From Bacteroides faecalis (GTDB lineage Bacteria; Bacteroidota; Bacteroidia; Bacteroidales; Bacteroidaceae): a stretch of DNA of 32,996 bases. The first letter of the stretch is position 1. Each line of letters begins with the position of its first letter. The notes under the pieces are model-generated. The model was not told the origin of the DNA. It worked only from the letters and a program-made list of their open reading frames with translations, and searched no databases. The translations under genes and the position numbers were made by a program. Shown piece after piece: positions 24,650 through 31,725 of the stretch. The stretch lies in assembly GCF_003865075.1 (NCBI RefSeq), contig NZ_BHWB01000030.1:1-32996 (forward strand), read 5' to 3'.

Positions 24650-25642
24650 ATGGCGATATTAGCATTTCAAAAACCTGATAAAGTATTAATGTTGGAGGCG
24701 GACTCTAGATTCGGTAAATTCGAATTTCGTCCGTTGGAACCGGGTTTTGGTATTACTGTCGGTAATGCATTACGCCGTATCCTTCTCTCTTCATTAGAGG
24801 GTTTTGCTATCACTACTATCAGAATCGATGGTGTGGAGCATGAATTTTCTAGTGTACCGGGAGTAAAAGAGGATGTTACCAACATTATCTTGAATCTGAA
24901 GCAAGTAAGATTTAAGCAAGTAGTTGAAGAGTTCGAGAGCGAAAAAGTGAGTATCACTGTCGAGAATTCCAGTGAATTTAAAGCAGGTGACATAGGTAAG
25001 TATTTGACTGGATTTGAAGTGTTAAATCCGGAATTAGTTATTTGTCATTTAGATTCTAAATCAACTATGCAGATTGATATTACAATTAACAAAGGTCGTG
25101 GATACGTTCCCGCTGATGAAAATCGCGAATATTGTACGGATGTTAATGTGATTCCAATCGATTCAATTTATACACCGATACGTAATGTCAAGTATGCGGT
25201 AGAAAACTATCGTGTTGAACAAAAGACTGACTATGAAAAGTTGGTACTTGAAATTACTACCGACGGTTCTATACACCCGAAGGAAGCGCTGAAAGAGGCT
25301 GCAAAAATTCTGATTTATCACTTTATGCTGTTCTCAGATGAGAAGATCACGCTTGAAAGCAATGATTCTGATGGCAATGAAGAGTTTGATGAGGAAGTAT
25401 TACATATGCGTCAGTTGTTGAAAACTAAACTTGTTGATATGGACTTATCTGTTCGTGCACTCAATTGTTTGAAAGCTGCTGATGTAGAAACTCTTGGTGA
25501 CTTAGTACAATTCAATAAGACTGACTTGTTGAAGTTTAGAAACTTCGGAAAGAAATCGCTTACCGAGCTGGATGATTTGCTGGAAAGTCTGAATCTGTCG
25601 TTTGGAACCGATATTTCTAAATATAAATTAGATAAAGAATAA
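24650..25642 (+). CDS. rpoA: RNA polymerase alpha subunit
   Basis: Alpha dimerises to start RNA polymerase assembly. The 330-residue protein has the N-terminal assembly domain with FRPLEPGFGITVGNALRRIL and LLSSLEGFAITTIRIDGVEH. A C-terminal domain follows, ending in the helix-hairpin-helix motif LRNFGKKSLTELDDLL-like segment (here KFRNFGKKSLTELDDLLESL). An acidic linker (SNDSDGNEEFDEE) joins them. It sits between rpsD and rplQ, as in most bacteria. Confidence 0.99.
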   Translation: MAILAFQKPDKVLMLEADSRFGKFEFRPLEPGFGITVGNALRRILLSSLEGFAITTIRIDGVEHEFSSVPGVKEDVTNIILNLKQVRFKQVVEEFESEKVSITVENSSEFKAGDIGKYLTGFEVLNPELVICHLDSKSTMQIDITINKGRGYVPADENREYCTDVNVIPIDSIYTPIRNVKYAVENYRVEQKTDYEKLVLEITTDGSIHPKEALKEAAKILIYHFMLFSDEKITLESNDSDGNEEFDEEVLHMRQLLKTKLVDMDLSVRALNCLKAADVETLGDLVQFNKTDLLKFRNFGKKSLTELDDLLESLNLSFGTDISKYKLDKE

Positions 25643-25645
25643 AAA

Positions 25646-26131
25646 ATGAGACATAATAAAAAATTCAATCATTTAGGTCGTACTGCTTCTCATAGAAGTG
25701 CTATGTTATCTAACATGGCTTGTTCTTTGATCAAGCACAAAAGAATCACTACGACTGTTGCAAAGGCAAAAGCTTTGAAGAAGTTTGTTGAGCCTTTGAT
25801 TACAAGAGCTAAAGACGACACAACAAATTCTCGTCGTGTTGTATTTAGTAATTTACAAGATAAGTTGGTAGTAACTGAATTGTTCAAAGAGGTTTCAGTT
25901 AAGATTGCTGATCGCCCAGGTGGTTATACTCGTATTATCAAGACAGGTAATCGTTTAGGGGATAATGCTGAAATGTGCTTCATTGAGTTGGTAGACTACA
26001 ATGAAAACATGGCTAAAGAGAAAGTTGCGAAGAAAGCTACTCGTACTCGTCGTTCTAAGAAGACTGCTGAAGTTGCGCCTGCTGTTGAAGCTCCTGCAAC
26101 TGAAGAACCAAAAGCTGAATCAGCAGAATAA
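25646..26131 (+). CDS. rplQ: 50S ribosomal protein L17 (bL17) with C-terminal extension
   Basis: L17 lies near the tunnel exit in the 50S subunit. The core starts MRHNKKFNHLGRTASHRSAM and runs to about residue 117 (EMCFIELVDYN). A 44-residue low-complexity tail of Lys/Arg then Ala/Glu/Pro follows (EVAPAVEAPATEEPKAESAE), making 161 residues against about 127 in E. coli. Long L17 tails occur in Bacteroidota; their role is not known to me. It is the last gene of the cluster, three bases after rpoA. Confidence 0.98.
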   Translation: MRHNKKFNHLGRTASHRSAMLSNMACSLIKHKRITTTVAKAKALKKFVEPLITRAKDDTTNSRRVVFSNLQDKLVVTELFKEVSVKIADRPGGYTRIIKTGNRLGDNAEMCFIELVDYNENMAKEKVAKKATRTRRSKKTAEVAPAVEAPATEEPKAESAE

Positions 26132-26155
26132 TTCAACAGTTATTCTTATAGATAT

Positions 26156-26195
26156 AAAAAAGACTACTCATAATTGGGTAGTCTTTTTTGTTTGT
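26156..26195 (+). terminator. Intrinsic terminator after rplQ
   Basis: The arms 26156-26167 and 26178-26189 are perfectly complementary over 12 bp, with a ten-base loop. The stem runs into six T bases and a further T-rich stretch. It closes the long ribosomal transcript. Confidence 0.93.
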
Positions 26196-26251
26196 TTTCT
26201 AAAGATACATTAAAAGATTTTCGGAGTGAACAATTCTCATAAATATTCTGT

Positions 26252-26259
26252 TATATTTG
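26252..26259 (+). promoter_or_regulatory. -7 promoter element of the secreted unknown protein
   Basis: TATATTTG matches the Bacteroides -7 consensus exactly and is followed by CAG, as at the rpsL promoter (TATTTTTGCAG). No TTG is seen at the -33 position. The transcript should begin near 26264, only about five bases before the ATG at 26269. Confidence 0.6.
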
Positions 26260-26268
26260 CAGAAGAAT

Positions 26269-26664
26269 ATGGTAAAATTTGTAAAGGTAATATTATTCCT
26301 GTTGCTAACAGTTGTCCTGCATGGGATTGCAAGCAATATTTCCAATGAAAAACTGGAACAAGAAGAGTATGTCCCTGTAGTTCACGTAGTACATCAAGAT
26401 CAGATCGGTGCCCCGGAACTCCCATATTTGCCTGTTGCAGAATTGACTAACAATTTGCAAAGTCATCAGGTTTCAATGTCACGTATACAACGTGTGCAGA
26501 CCTGTGAATATTTCTTTTTATTAAAAAACTTCCTGCAAAATTGGGCGGAAAGAGAGAACTCTTTGTCATTGCATCGGGAGAAAACCTATGCAACAACAGT
26601 TTCGTGCTATTGTCAGTCAGCGTGTGAATATTATGTATTTACTTTAAAGCATATTATTATTTAG
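26269..26664 (+). CDS. Secreted hypothetical protein
   Basis: I do not recognise this 131-residue protein. From the ATG at 26269 it begins MVKFVKVILFLLLTVVLHGI, a clear signal peptide or N-terminal membrane anchor. A hydrophilic part follows with a possible coiled segment (QSHQVSMSRIQRVQTCEYFF), a charged stretch (NWAERENSLSLHREKTY) and a C terminus rich in Cys, Tyr and hydrophobic residues, ending LKHIII. There are four Cys in the mature part (TCEY, SCYCQSACEYY), which could form disulphides in the periplasm. The gene sits alone between the rplQ terminator and the next unknown. A TTG at 26257 is in frame but lies inside the -7 element, so ATG is the better start. Confidence 0.7.
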   Translation: MVKFVKVILFLLLTVVLHGIASNISNEKLEQEEYVPVVHVVHQDQIGAPELPYLPVAELTNNLQSHQVSMSRIQRVQTCEYFFLLKNFLQNWAERENSLSLHREKTYATTVSCYCQSACEYYVFTLKHIII

Positions 26665-26670
26665 GAGTTT

Positions 26671-26686
26671 GTTTATTAGTGTAAAC
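26671..26686 (+). other. Small hairpin after the secreted unknown gene
   Basis: GTTTAT (26671-26676) pairs with GTAAAC (26681-26686), one G-U pair, around the loop TAGT. TTGTTAATTGTTT follows. It could be a weak terminator; the stem is short and AT-rich. Confidence 0.25.
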
Positions 26687-26700
26687 TTGTTAATTGTTTC

Positions 26701-26717
26701 TATGTAATGATTACATA
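26701..26717. promoter_or_regulatory. 17-bp palindrome, operator-like
   Basis: TATGTAA and TTACATA are perfect inverted repeats with a TGA spacer. A near-consensus -7 element, TATTTTTA (26737-26744), lies 19 bases downstream, so the palindrome covers the -33 region of a likely promoter for the gene at 26769. It is the kind of site bound by a dimeric regulator; no regulator is identified. Confidence 0.4.
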
Positions 26718-26768
26718 TTAGCTGTTCTTTATTTTCTATTTTTACTAATAATCAAAATTTCAAATAAT

Positions 26769-27308
26769 ATGGCAACTCAAGCTATTGATGCAACTATATT
26801 TGCATCTTCACATCCTGATATCGCTAAACGTACGAGTATTTCCGGAATTGTATTCTCATGTATAATGTTATTGATAGGTATCTTATCTTTTGCTTCTACT
26901 TTTGAGCTGGAAGATAAGTCATCTACAATTAGTATGGCATTAATAGTATTTGGAACAGGTTTATTCCTTATTGGAATATTCCGTATGTTCTGGAAATCAA
27001 AAGAAGTTGTTTATGTTCCGACTGGCAGTGTTGCTAAAGAGCGGAGTGCTTTCTTTGATTTGAAGCATATGGATAAGTTGAAAGAACTAGTGAATTCCGG
27101 AAATTTCTCGATAGATTCAGAAATCAAAAGTGAAACAAGCGGTAATCTTCGTATGGACATAATACTTTCTGAGGATAATAAATTTGCAGCCGTTCAGTTG
27201 TTTCAATTCGTTCCTTATACATATCAGCCGATAACTACTGTTCATTATTTTACAAATGGAGAGGCTGCAACTGTTGCTGCTTTTCTTGCAAAAAGTAAGA
27301 TGAATTAA
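26769..27308 (+). CDS. Two-helix membrane protein of unknown function
   Basis: This is a conserved-looking 179-residue protein that I cannot name. A soluble N terminus (MATQAIDATIFASSHPDIAK) is followed by two hydrophobic helices, about residues 26-45 (ISGIVFSCIMLLIGILSF) and 58-77 (ISMALIVFGTGLFLIGIFRM). A soluble C-terminal domain of about 100 residues follows. Its last part (FAAVQLFQFVPYTYQPITTV) looks like a compact alpha/beta fold. The frame is open to 26694, but the upstream part is low-complexity hydrophobic and ATG 26769 follows a typical A-rich leader, so I chose it. A terminator lies just downstream. Confidence 0.8.
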   Translation: MATQAIDATIFASSHPDIAKRTSISGIVFSCIMLLIGILSFASTFELEDKSSTISMALIVFGTGLFLIGIFRMFWKSKEVVYVPTGSVAKERSAFFDLKHMDKLKELVNSGNFSIDSEIKSETSGNLRMDIILSEDNKFAAVQLFQFVPYTYQPITTVHYFTNGEAATVAAFLAKSKMN

Positions 27309-27332
27309 TAAGATTTTGATTCTTTAAATTTG

Positions 27333-27373
27333 ATGGGGATTTAGTCGTCAATGACGGCTATCCCCATTTTTTT
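27333..27373 (+). terminator. Intrinsic terminator of the membrane-protein gene, inside the 3' end of the MutS-like gene
   Basis: ATGGGGA (27333-27339) and TAGTCGTC (27342-27349) pair with GACGGCTA (27353-27360) and TCCCCAT (27361-27367). This gives 15 pairs, one of them G-U, with a two-base bulge, followed by seven T bases. It ends plus-strand transcription while its right half encodes the last residues of the convergent MutS-like gene. Confidence 0.8.
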
Positions 27374-29154
27374 CATTAAAAAGCAGGCGTTCATGTTTTG
27401 TGCAACTCCGTCTCTCATTTTATAAGAAAAAGTCAGTTCGTTATTAGTGATATCTGCTTCAAAACAATAATTACGGATATTCTGTGGGAAGGAATTTGCC
27501 AAACTACTTAATAATAGATCATGGGTGGCGATGATGCCATTGGCATTCATATTCATAAATTGTTTTATAAGAGCAAAAGAGCCTTTTTGTTTATCTACTG
27601 AATTTGTCCCTTTTAGAATTTCGTCGAGGATAATGAATAAATCTTCCCCTGCTTGAAGCTTATCGATGATTAATTTTAGTCGTTTAAGTTCTGCAAAGAA
27701 ATAAGACTCGTTATCAGTCAGTGAGTCACTTGTCCGTAGACTGGTGATAAGATGAGCAGGAAATATCTCCATCTGTTTGGCCCATACAGGTGCACCTATA
27801 CAGGCTAAGAGATAGTTGATTCCTACCGTACGTAAGTAAGTGCTTTTTCCTGCCATATTTGCTCCCGTAATAATAATAAAGAATGGACGTTTTTCTATAC
27901 TAATTCCGTTTCTAACACATTTATTTCGATCCATAAGTGGATGTCCTAAAGCTTCTGCTTGTAGATGGAATGATTGCGAGCTTATTTGCGGATAGATAAA
28001 TTCCGGATGATTGTAGGAAAAAGTAGCTAGCGAGCAATACGCATCAAATTTTCCAATAGTTTTTAGCCAGCGAGGAAGATCAGAGGCATGAGATTCTTTC
28101 CATTTTTCAATTCGCATTACTTGATGTAACTCCCAAAATAAAAGACCATTCAAGATAGTACTCGTTAATAAGTTATTGCGTTGATCGAGTGCATTCATTA
28201 GTTTGGAGAGACGATGTACAGCTTGTGAAGCTGTTTGATTTTTGCTGGTTAATTCAGTTTTTAATCCTTTTAGGATAGAACTATGCATCTCTTTTTTCTC
28301 AGTGAGAAGAATCTGATCTGCATAAGTAGACAATATTTGCAGCTTTTCTCCATAAGTTGCCTGCATTTTGGTAATTCCTTTTGAGAAAATGAAACTAAAT
28401 GTGACAAAGAATACAAATACTACTCCGGCAATACTACCTGGAATAACTCCCAAAATAGAAGCACTAATACATAATATATTGGCAATAGTGACTATACTTG
28501 GTAATATTCTAAGAAATGAGTGTTTGCGATAATAACTGGCACTGGCAGCCCATTGATTGATTTCGAAGATATCAGCAGATTTCCCTTTGTATAGTAAACC
28601 TAATACGCGGAACTTTTGCCGAAATTCCAGGTCTAAAGATAATTCACGTATGGCTTTTTGCCGTTGTTCAATACTTTCTTTATCTTCGAGATGGTGGTTA
28701 AACCATTCGGCAAGTTGTTGCTTGCCGATAGGAGTCGAACTTCGATTGATGTATTGAAAAAGAGAGTGTTCTCCAAATACATCCAAGTCGAAAGTATAGA
28801 GATGAGATGGATCGATATATTCTTTACCACCGTCAAAATTGGAAAAGTCATATTGGATAGCACAGAGTTCTTGGTTATTAATCTCTATTCTCTTTTTTAA
28901 AAGTCTTTTCTATAAAACCATAGATTATGCCGTTTCACTAGCCAGATAAACAAGAGGATAGGAAAGACAGAAAAAAGAAGAATATATTCCCAACCCTTAT
29001 CCCAAAAGTAAAAAGCAGCTACTACAGCTTCTATAAACAGAAATAATCGTAATAAGCTAATATTTCGGATCTGCTTGCGAGTCTTTTGTAATTCTTGCTC
29101 TGATTTAAGAATTATTTTCTGATAGTTTTCTATGATGTTTTCTAATGTTTCCAT
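27341..29154 (-). pseudogene. Membrane-anchored MutS-like ATPase, split by a frameshift
   Basis: The gene encodes a Bacteroidota MutS-related protein with membrane helices, distinct from the mismatch-repair MutS. Codons from 29154 to 28897 give 85 residues (coiled N terminus, two hydrophobic segments, ending RHNLWFYRKDF), then TAA. From 28900 the -1 frame continues LKKRIEINNQELCAIQYDFS, FDGGKEYIDPSHLYTFDLDV and on to the end with no gap, about 604 residues in all when joined. The ATPase domain is complete: Walker A GANMAGKST, the TSLRTSDSLTDNESYFFAEL signature, Walker B FIILDEILKGTNS and the IATHD His. Another two-helix region lies mid-protein. One T missing from a run on the coding strand (T4 where T5 is needed) explains the break. 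It could be a true mutation, slippage or a sequencing error. Function of the family is not established to my knowledge. Confidence 0.88.
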
Positions 29155-29457
29155 ATGGTAGTTTACTTTAAAATATATTAGCTTCGGACAAAGGTACTAT
29201 TATTTGTAAAGGTTAAGAAAGAATACTGTCACTCATAAATGTAGATTTACTGTTTATTAACGCTCGTATAAATACGTCTACTTATAGTACATTTATTTCT
29301 TCTGCATGGTTGTATAGCAGAGTATGATCTTCCTTTTGGATAGAGGATTATCGTTTATCATTTTACATTTTTTCTTTTTCCAAACTTGTTTTTATGCGGT
29401 TAAATATATAACTTTCCACACGAAAAAGCGTTAAGTAAGAGAGAAGAAGGATAGCTT
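29155..29457. other. Divergent intergenic region
   Basis: These 303 bases separate the divergent MutS-like gene and the exported protein gene. They hold the minus-strand -7 element at 29189-29196 and a long-range inverted repeat (ATAAATGT 29235-29242 with ACATTTAT 29289-29296). There is no plus-strand -7 match better than TACATTTT. I see no RNA gene or further ORF. Confidence 0.6.
29189..29196 (-). promoter_or_regulatory. -7 promoter element of the MutS-like gene
   Basis: On the minus strand this reads TACCTTTG, an exact match to TAnnTTTG, 34 bases before the ATG at 29154. No clear TTG lies at the -33 position. Confidence 0.5.
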
Positions 29458-30099
29458 ATGAAAAGAAGATGTATTTTATGGTTACTTTTAGGTGCAATTA
29501 GTCTTCCATCAATTGCGCAAAATGTTATTTATTCCAATCTGAAAGAATTACTCACTCAGGATGGTGATACGGTTGCTGTATTAAGGGTTGAGAAGCGTTC
29601 TCGAAATCAGATTGTCTTATCAGGAGGTGCCGATTACCGGATAACGGCTGGTAAGGATGAGTCGATGTGTCGTTTATTGAAGAAGCGTTGTTTTGCTGTG
29701 TGTACAGATGAAGGAGATCTTTATGTAAATTGTCGTAAATTGCGCTATAAGAAGTTACGGTTTGGAGCTTGGTATGCTCCTGCAGTTCAGTTGGGTAATA
29801 ATATTTATTTTTGTGCGATGCCCTTAGGCTCCAAGATTGGTGAGAATTTTGTAGAAGCGGACGATGTAAAACTTGGAGGTAATGTCGGAGATGCTTTGGC
29901 TGCATCAGGCTTGGTAACCAAACGTGTATGTTATGTACTCAATGGTGAAACTGGTAAAATTGATTTTCTGGGGCAAGAAGAAATGCTCAAATTACTAAAA
30001 AAACATCAGGATTGGAAGCAGGCTTATCTGAATGAGGGTAGTCAGGAAGCGGAGAACACTTTCAAGTACCTATTGATGTTACAAAAGCAAAAGAAGTAG
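29458..30099 (+). CDS. Exported conserved protein, DUF6563-like
   Basis: This 213-residue protein starts with a clear signal peptide (MKRRCILWLLLGAISLPSIA, cleavage expected near AQN). From memory the mature part resembles the Bacteroidales family DUF6563, with NVIYSNLKELLTQDGDTV, SGGADYRITAG, YVNCRKLRYKKLRFGAWYAP and GGNVGDALAASGLVTKRVCY. The family name is recalled, not searched. Function is unknown; a periplasmic or outer-membrane location follows from the signal peptide, and there is no lipobox Cys. An AAGGA seven bases before the ATG is a weak Shine-Dalgarno-like site. It appears to be a single-gene unit. Confidence 0.82.
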   Translation: MKRRCILWLLLGAISLPSIAQNVIYSNLKELLTQDGDTVAVLRVEKRSRNQIVLSGGADYRITAGKDESMCRLLKKRCFAVCTDEGDLYVNCRKLRYKKLRFGAWYAPAVQLGNNIYFCAMPLGSKIGENFVEADDVKLGGNVGDALAASGLVTKRVCYVLNGETGKIDFLGQEEMLKLLKKHQDWKQAYLNEGSQEAENTFKYLLMLQKQKK

Positions 30100-30176
30100 T
30101 TATTTTTATAAACTCCCTAATTTATATTCTGGTTTTGAGACTCATTGGGATATAGTTATTTACTAGAACTAAAGTT

Positions 30177-30207
30177 AATCAACTTTCAAATAATAAATAA
30201 GTTGATT
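30177..30207. repeat. 9-bp inverted repeat after the exported protein gene
   Basis: AATCAACTT (30177-30185) and AAGTTGATT (30199-30207) are perfect inverted repeats with a 13-base loop, followed by a T-rich stretch (TTCTTGGTTTT). It may terminate the upstream gene, about 80 bases after its stop, or act as an operator for the next ORF. Confidence 0.45.
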
Positions 30208-30295
30208 TTCTTGGTTTTATATAAGTTTTTTCTTATCTTGAGAAGAGTTATAAGACAGTCTTGTTTACAGTTTGTAATCTTTGATTCTGCTTATT

Positions 30296-30613
30296 ATGAG
30301 AATGACTCTTGGCGACACATTACTTCTCTATCTAACTTTTGTAGAAGGTATCCGGAGAGTTTCTAACCGTGGTTATACACTTACCTCGGAACAAATTCCT
30401 GTAACACCAAATAATACATTATGTTATATCCTTTCTGAACCAACTAAACAACTTACTATTGAATTAATAGAAAAGCTTTGTATCCGTATCGGAATTTACG
30501 GATACTATTTCCGTCCGGCAAGAAATCTGAAGTTAAAGCCAATTGAAGAATGCCATAATAGATATATTGAAATCAAAGCTTTTCGGGCGATGATTGACAA
30601 TAATATTGTATAA
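30296..30613 (+). CDS. Hypothetical protein, 105 residues
   Basis: I do not recognise this protein. From ATG 30296 it starts MRMTLGDTLLLYLTFVEGIR and ends KAFRAMIDNNIV. It has no signal peptide, is mixed alpha/beta in appearance, and carries a basic patch in YYFRPARNLKLKP followed by a Cys-His pair (EECHNRY). The codon pattern looks genuinely coding, with varied third positions and no internal bias. The frame is open to a TTG at 30281. The stop is close to the promoter of the next ORF. Its neighbours give no hint of function. Confidence 0.55.
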   Translation: MRMTLGDTLLLYLTFVEGIRRVSNRGYTLTSEQIPVTPNNTLCYILSEPTKQLTIELIEKLCIRIGIYGYYFRPARNLKLKPIEECHNRYIEIKAFRAMIDNNIV

Positions 30614-30623
30614 GTTACTTTTG
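30594..30623 (+). promoter_or_regulatory. Consensus promoter at the 3' end of the 105-residue ORF
   Basis: TTG (30594-30596) and TACTTTTG (30616-30623) are separated by exactly 19 bases, the same ideal layout as the rpsL promoter. Transcription should start near 30628, about 214 bases before the ATG at 30842. Confidence 0.65.
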
Positions 30624-30841
30624 TATGGTGAAACAGGCCAGAATTGGTGAGAAACGGTACAATATAGTTTGGTTAAACAATACCTTAGAAAGCTGATTCA
30701 TGAGCAATCTTATGTTCTTGAATCCAGATATTTATTAGAATTTTTTATTTTACCACATCTCAGTGCTTTGTGTATTAATATAACCAACTCCATGGTGATT
30801 AGCCATTCCATAATCAGTTCAATTGGCATATTACGGTACCA
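30624..30841 (+). other. Long untranslated leader or unknown small RNA region
   Basis: This stretch lies between a consensus promoter and the next ORF. I see no convincing long stem or small ORF with coding character; a 66-codon frame starting at 30669 overlaps the next gene and looks like chance. Confidence 0.3.
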
Positions 30842-31228
30842 ATGGAAGTTGCAAATAATGTTCAGATAACCGCAAAAGAATGGATGTCCATGGATTTTCG
30901 GGATATTGCTCTTGACATATTCAATACACTTTTGAATGCCGAACGATTGAAACTCAATCTTACTCAAGATAAAGAATTACGAGAATGTCTGTTTGTGTTT
31001 TCCAATTTAGAAGAAATGAATGTTGCACAGCGTAAAGTAGCTTATAGAGTGGGGATTATTTCTATCATAGCTAAAGACGACGGTTCACATATTCAGACAC
31101 GATATTTGGGGAAGTGGATAGAAGATATTCTGGAAGTATCTTTAGGGGTAAAAGAAGCTATGAAAATAGATGAACCTTGTTCTGCTTATTATAGAAATAT
31201 CGTTGATTTATTAGAATATGTTGCATAA
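30842..31228 (+). CDS. Hypothetical protein, 128 residues
   Basis: This unrecognised soluble protein starts MEVANNVQITAKEWMSMDFR and ends YRNIVDLLEYVA. It is mainly helical in appearance, acidic, and has no signal peptide or membrane segment. A stop codon lies 14 codons upstream in frame, and the first ATG is used. The frame appears coding. The long leader behind a consensus promoter is the most unusual thing about it. It could be the remnant of a larger gene, but no fragment is seen on either side. Confidence 0.55.
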   Translation: MEVANNVQITAKEWMSMDFRDIALDIFNTLLNAERLKLNLTQDKELRECLFVFSNLEEMNVAQRKVAYRVGIISIIAKDDGSHIQTRYLGKWIEDILEVSLGVKEAMKIDEPCSAYYRNIVDLLEYVA

Positions 31229-31429
31229 GGAATCGACTACCGTAACCTTTGGGAAACTTCGTTATTTCGGGATCGTTTCCTAAGAGTAAAGGAAAGAAGT
31301 ACAATTTACAAAAGATAATATGGTAATATATAGAGAGAAACATAAGACGGTTACCTTTTTAGAAAGAACGGAGTTAGAGTACTAACACATTCTTTATCCT
31401 TTTTCATCTCGTTAATGCTGGTAACTGTT

Positions 31430-31473
31430 ATGCCGGGTAAAAAGTCATTTTCTTATCGGTTTTTATCCGGCAT
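31430..31473. repeat. 14-bp inverted repeat of unknown role
   Basis: ATGCCGGGTAAAAA (31430-31443) pairs along its full length (one G-U) with TTTTTATCCGGCAT (31460-31473) around 16 bases. No T run follows on either strand, so it is not a standard terminator. Confidence 0.6.
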
Positions 31474-31649
31474 TTATCGATTCTCATCCTTTAGATGGCG
31501 AGAAAACTTTACGCTATTTCTCTAGCTTTTCTACTTTTGCTCTGTATTTCCTATTAACACTTGTTTTTATATTTGTTGGCAGAATGATAATATTTATCAA
31601 TAAGGCTATAATTATATGGAAACTTAATCTGTTAATTGAGTTTTCTATA

Positions 31650-31657
31650 TATCTTTG
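31650..31657 (+). promoter_or_regulatory. Likely -7 promoter element of the TetR-family gene
   Basis: TATCTTTG is an exact TAnnTTTG match 68 bases before the ATG at 31726. The -33 position lacks a clear TTG. Upstream alternatives are TACTTTTG (31532-31539) and TATATTTG (31568-31575). Confidence 0.45.
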
Positions 31658-31725
31658 TTCCGTTTTTCCTATTATAGAGGTGAAATTGAAGAAAACTAGG
31701 AGTCTAACCAAATAGAAAACGAGTG

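Larger units (their letters stand above)
31229..31725. other. About 500 bases without a gene, with hairpins and promoter motifs
   Basis: No coding frame is supported. Two structures stand out: GGGAAAC/GTTTCCT (31251-31257 with 31275-31281) and a 14-bp stem (31430-31473). Three plus-strand matches to TAnnTTTG lie at 31532-31539, 31568-31575 and 31650-31657. The rest is AT-rich sequence with no tRNA or rRNA signature I can see. Confidence 0.6.

Noticed and set aside
28633..28863. A 76-codon minus-strand frame between the two parts of the MutS-like gene
   Set aside because: The adjacent frame encodes the missing family sequence, so this is a shadow of the frameshifted gene.
29235..29296. Long-range 8-bp inverted repeat in the divergent region as an attachment or operator site
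   Set aside because: The 46-base separation and AT-only arms make chance pairing likely.
30669..30869. A 66-codon plus-strand frame ahead of the 128-residue ORF
   Set aside because: It overlaps the next ORF's start, is rich in Ile and Ser without pattern, and has no start signal.
30710..30967. An 85-codon minus-strand frame opposite the 128-residue ORF
   Set aside because: It overlaps a better frame, has no promoter or leader, and its composition looks random.
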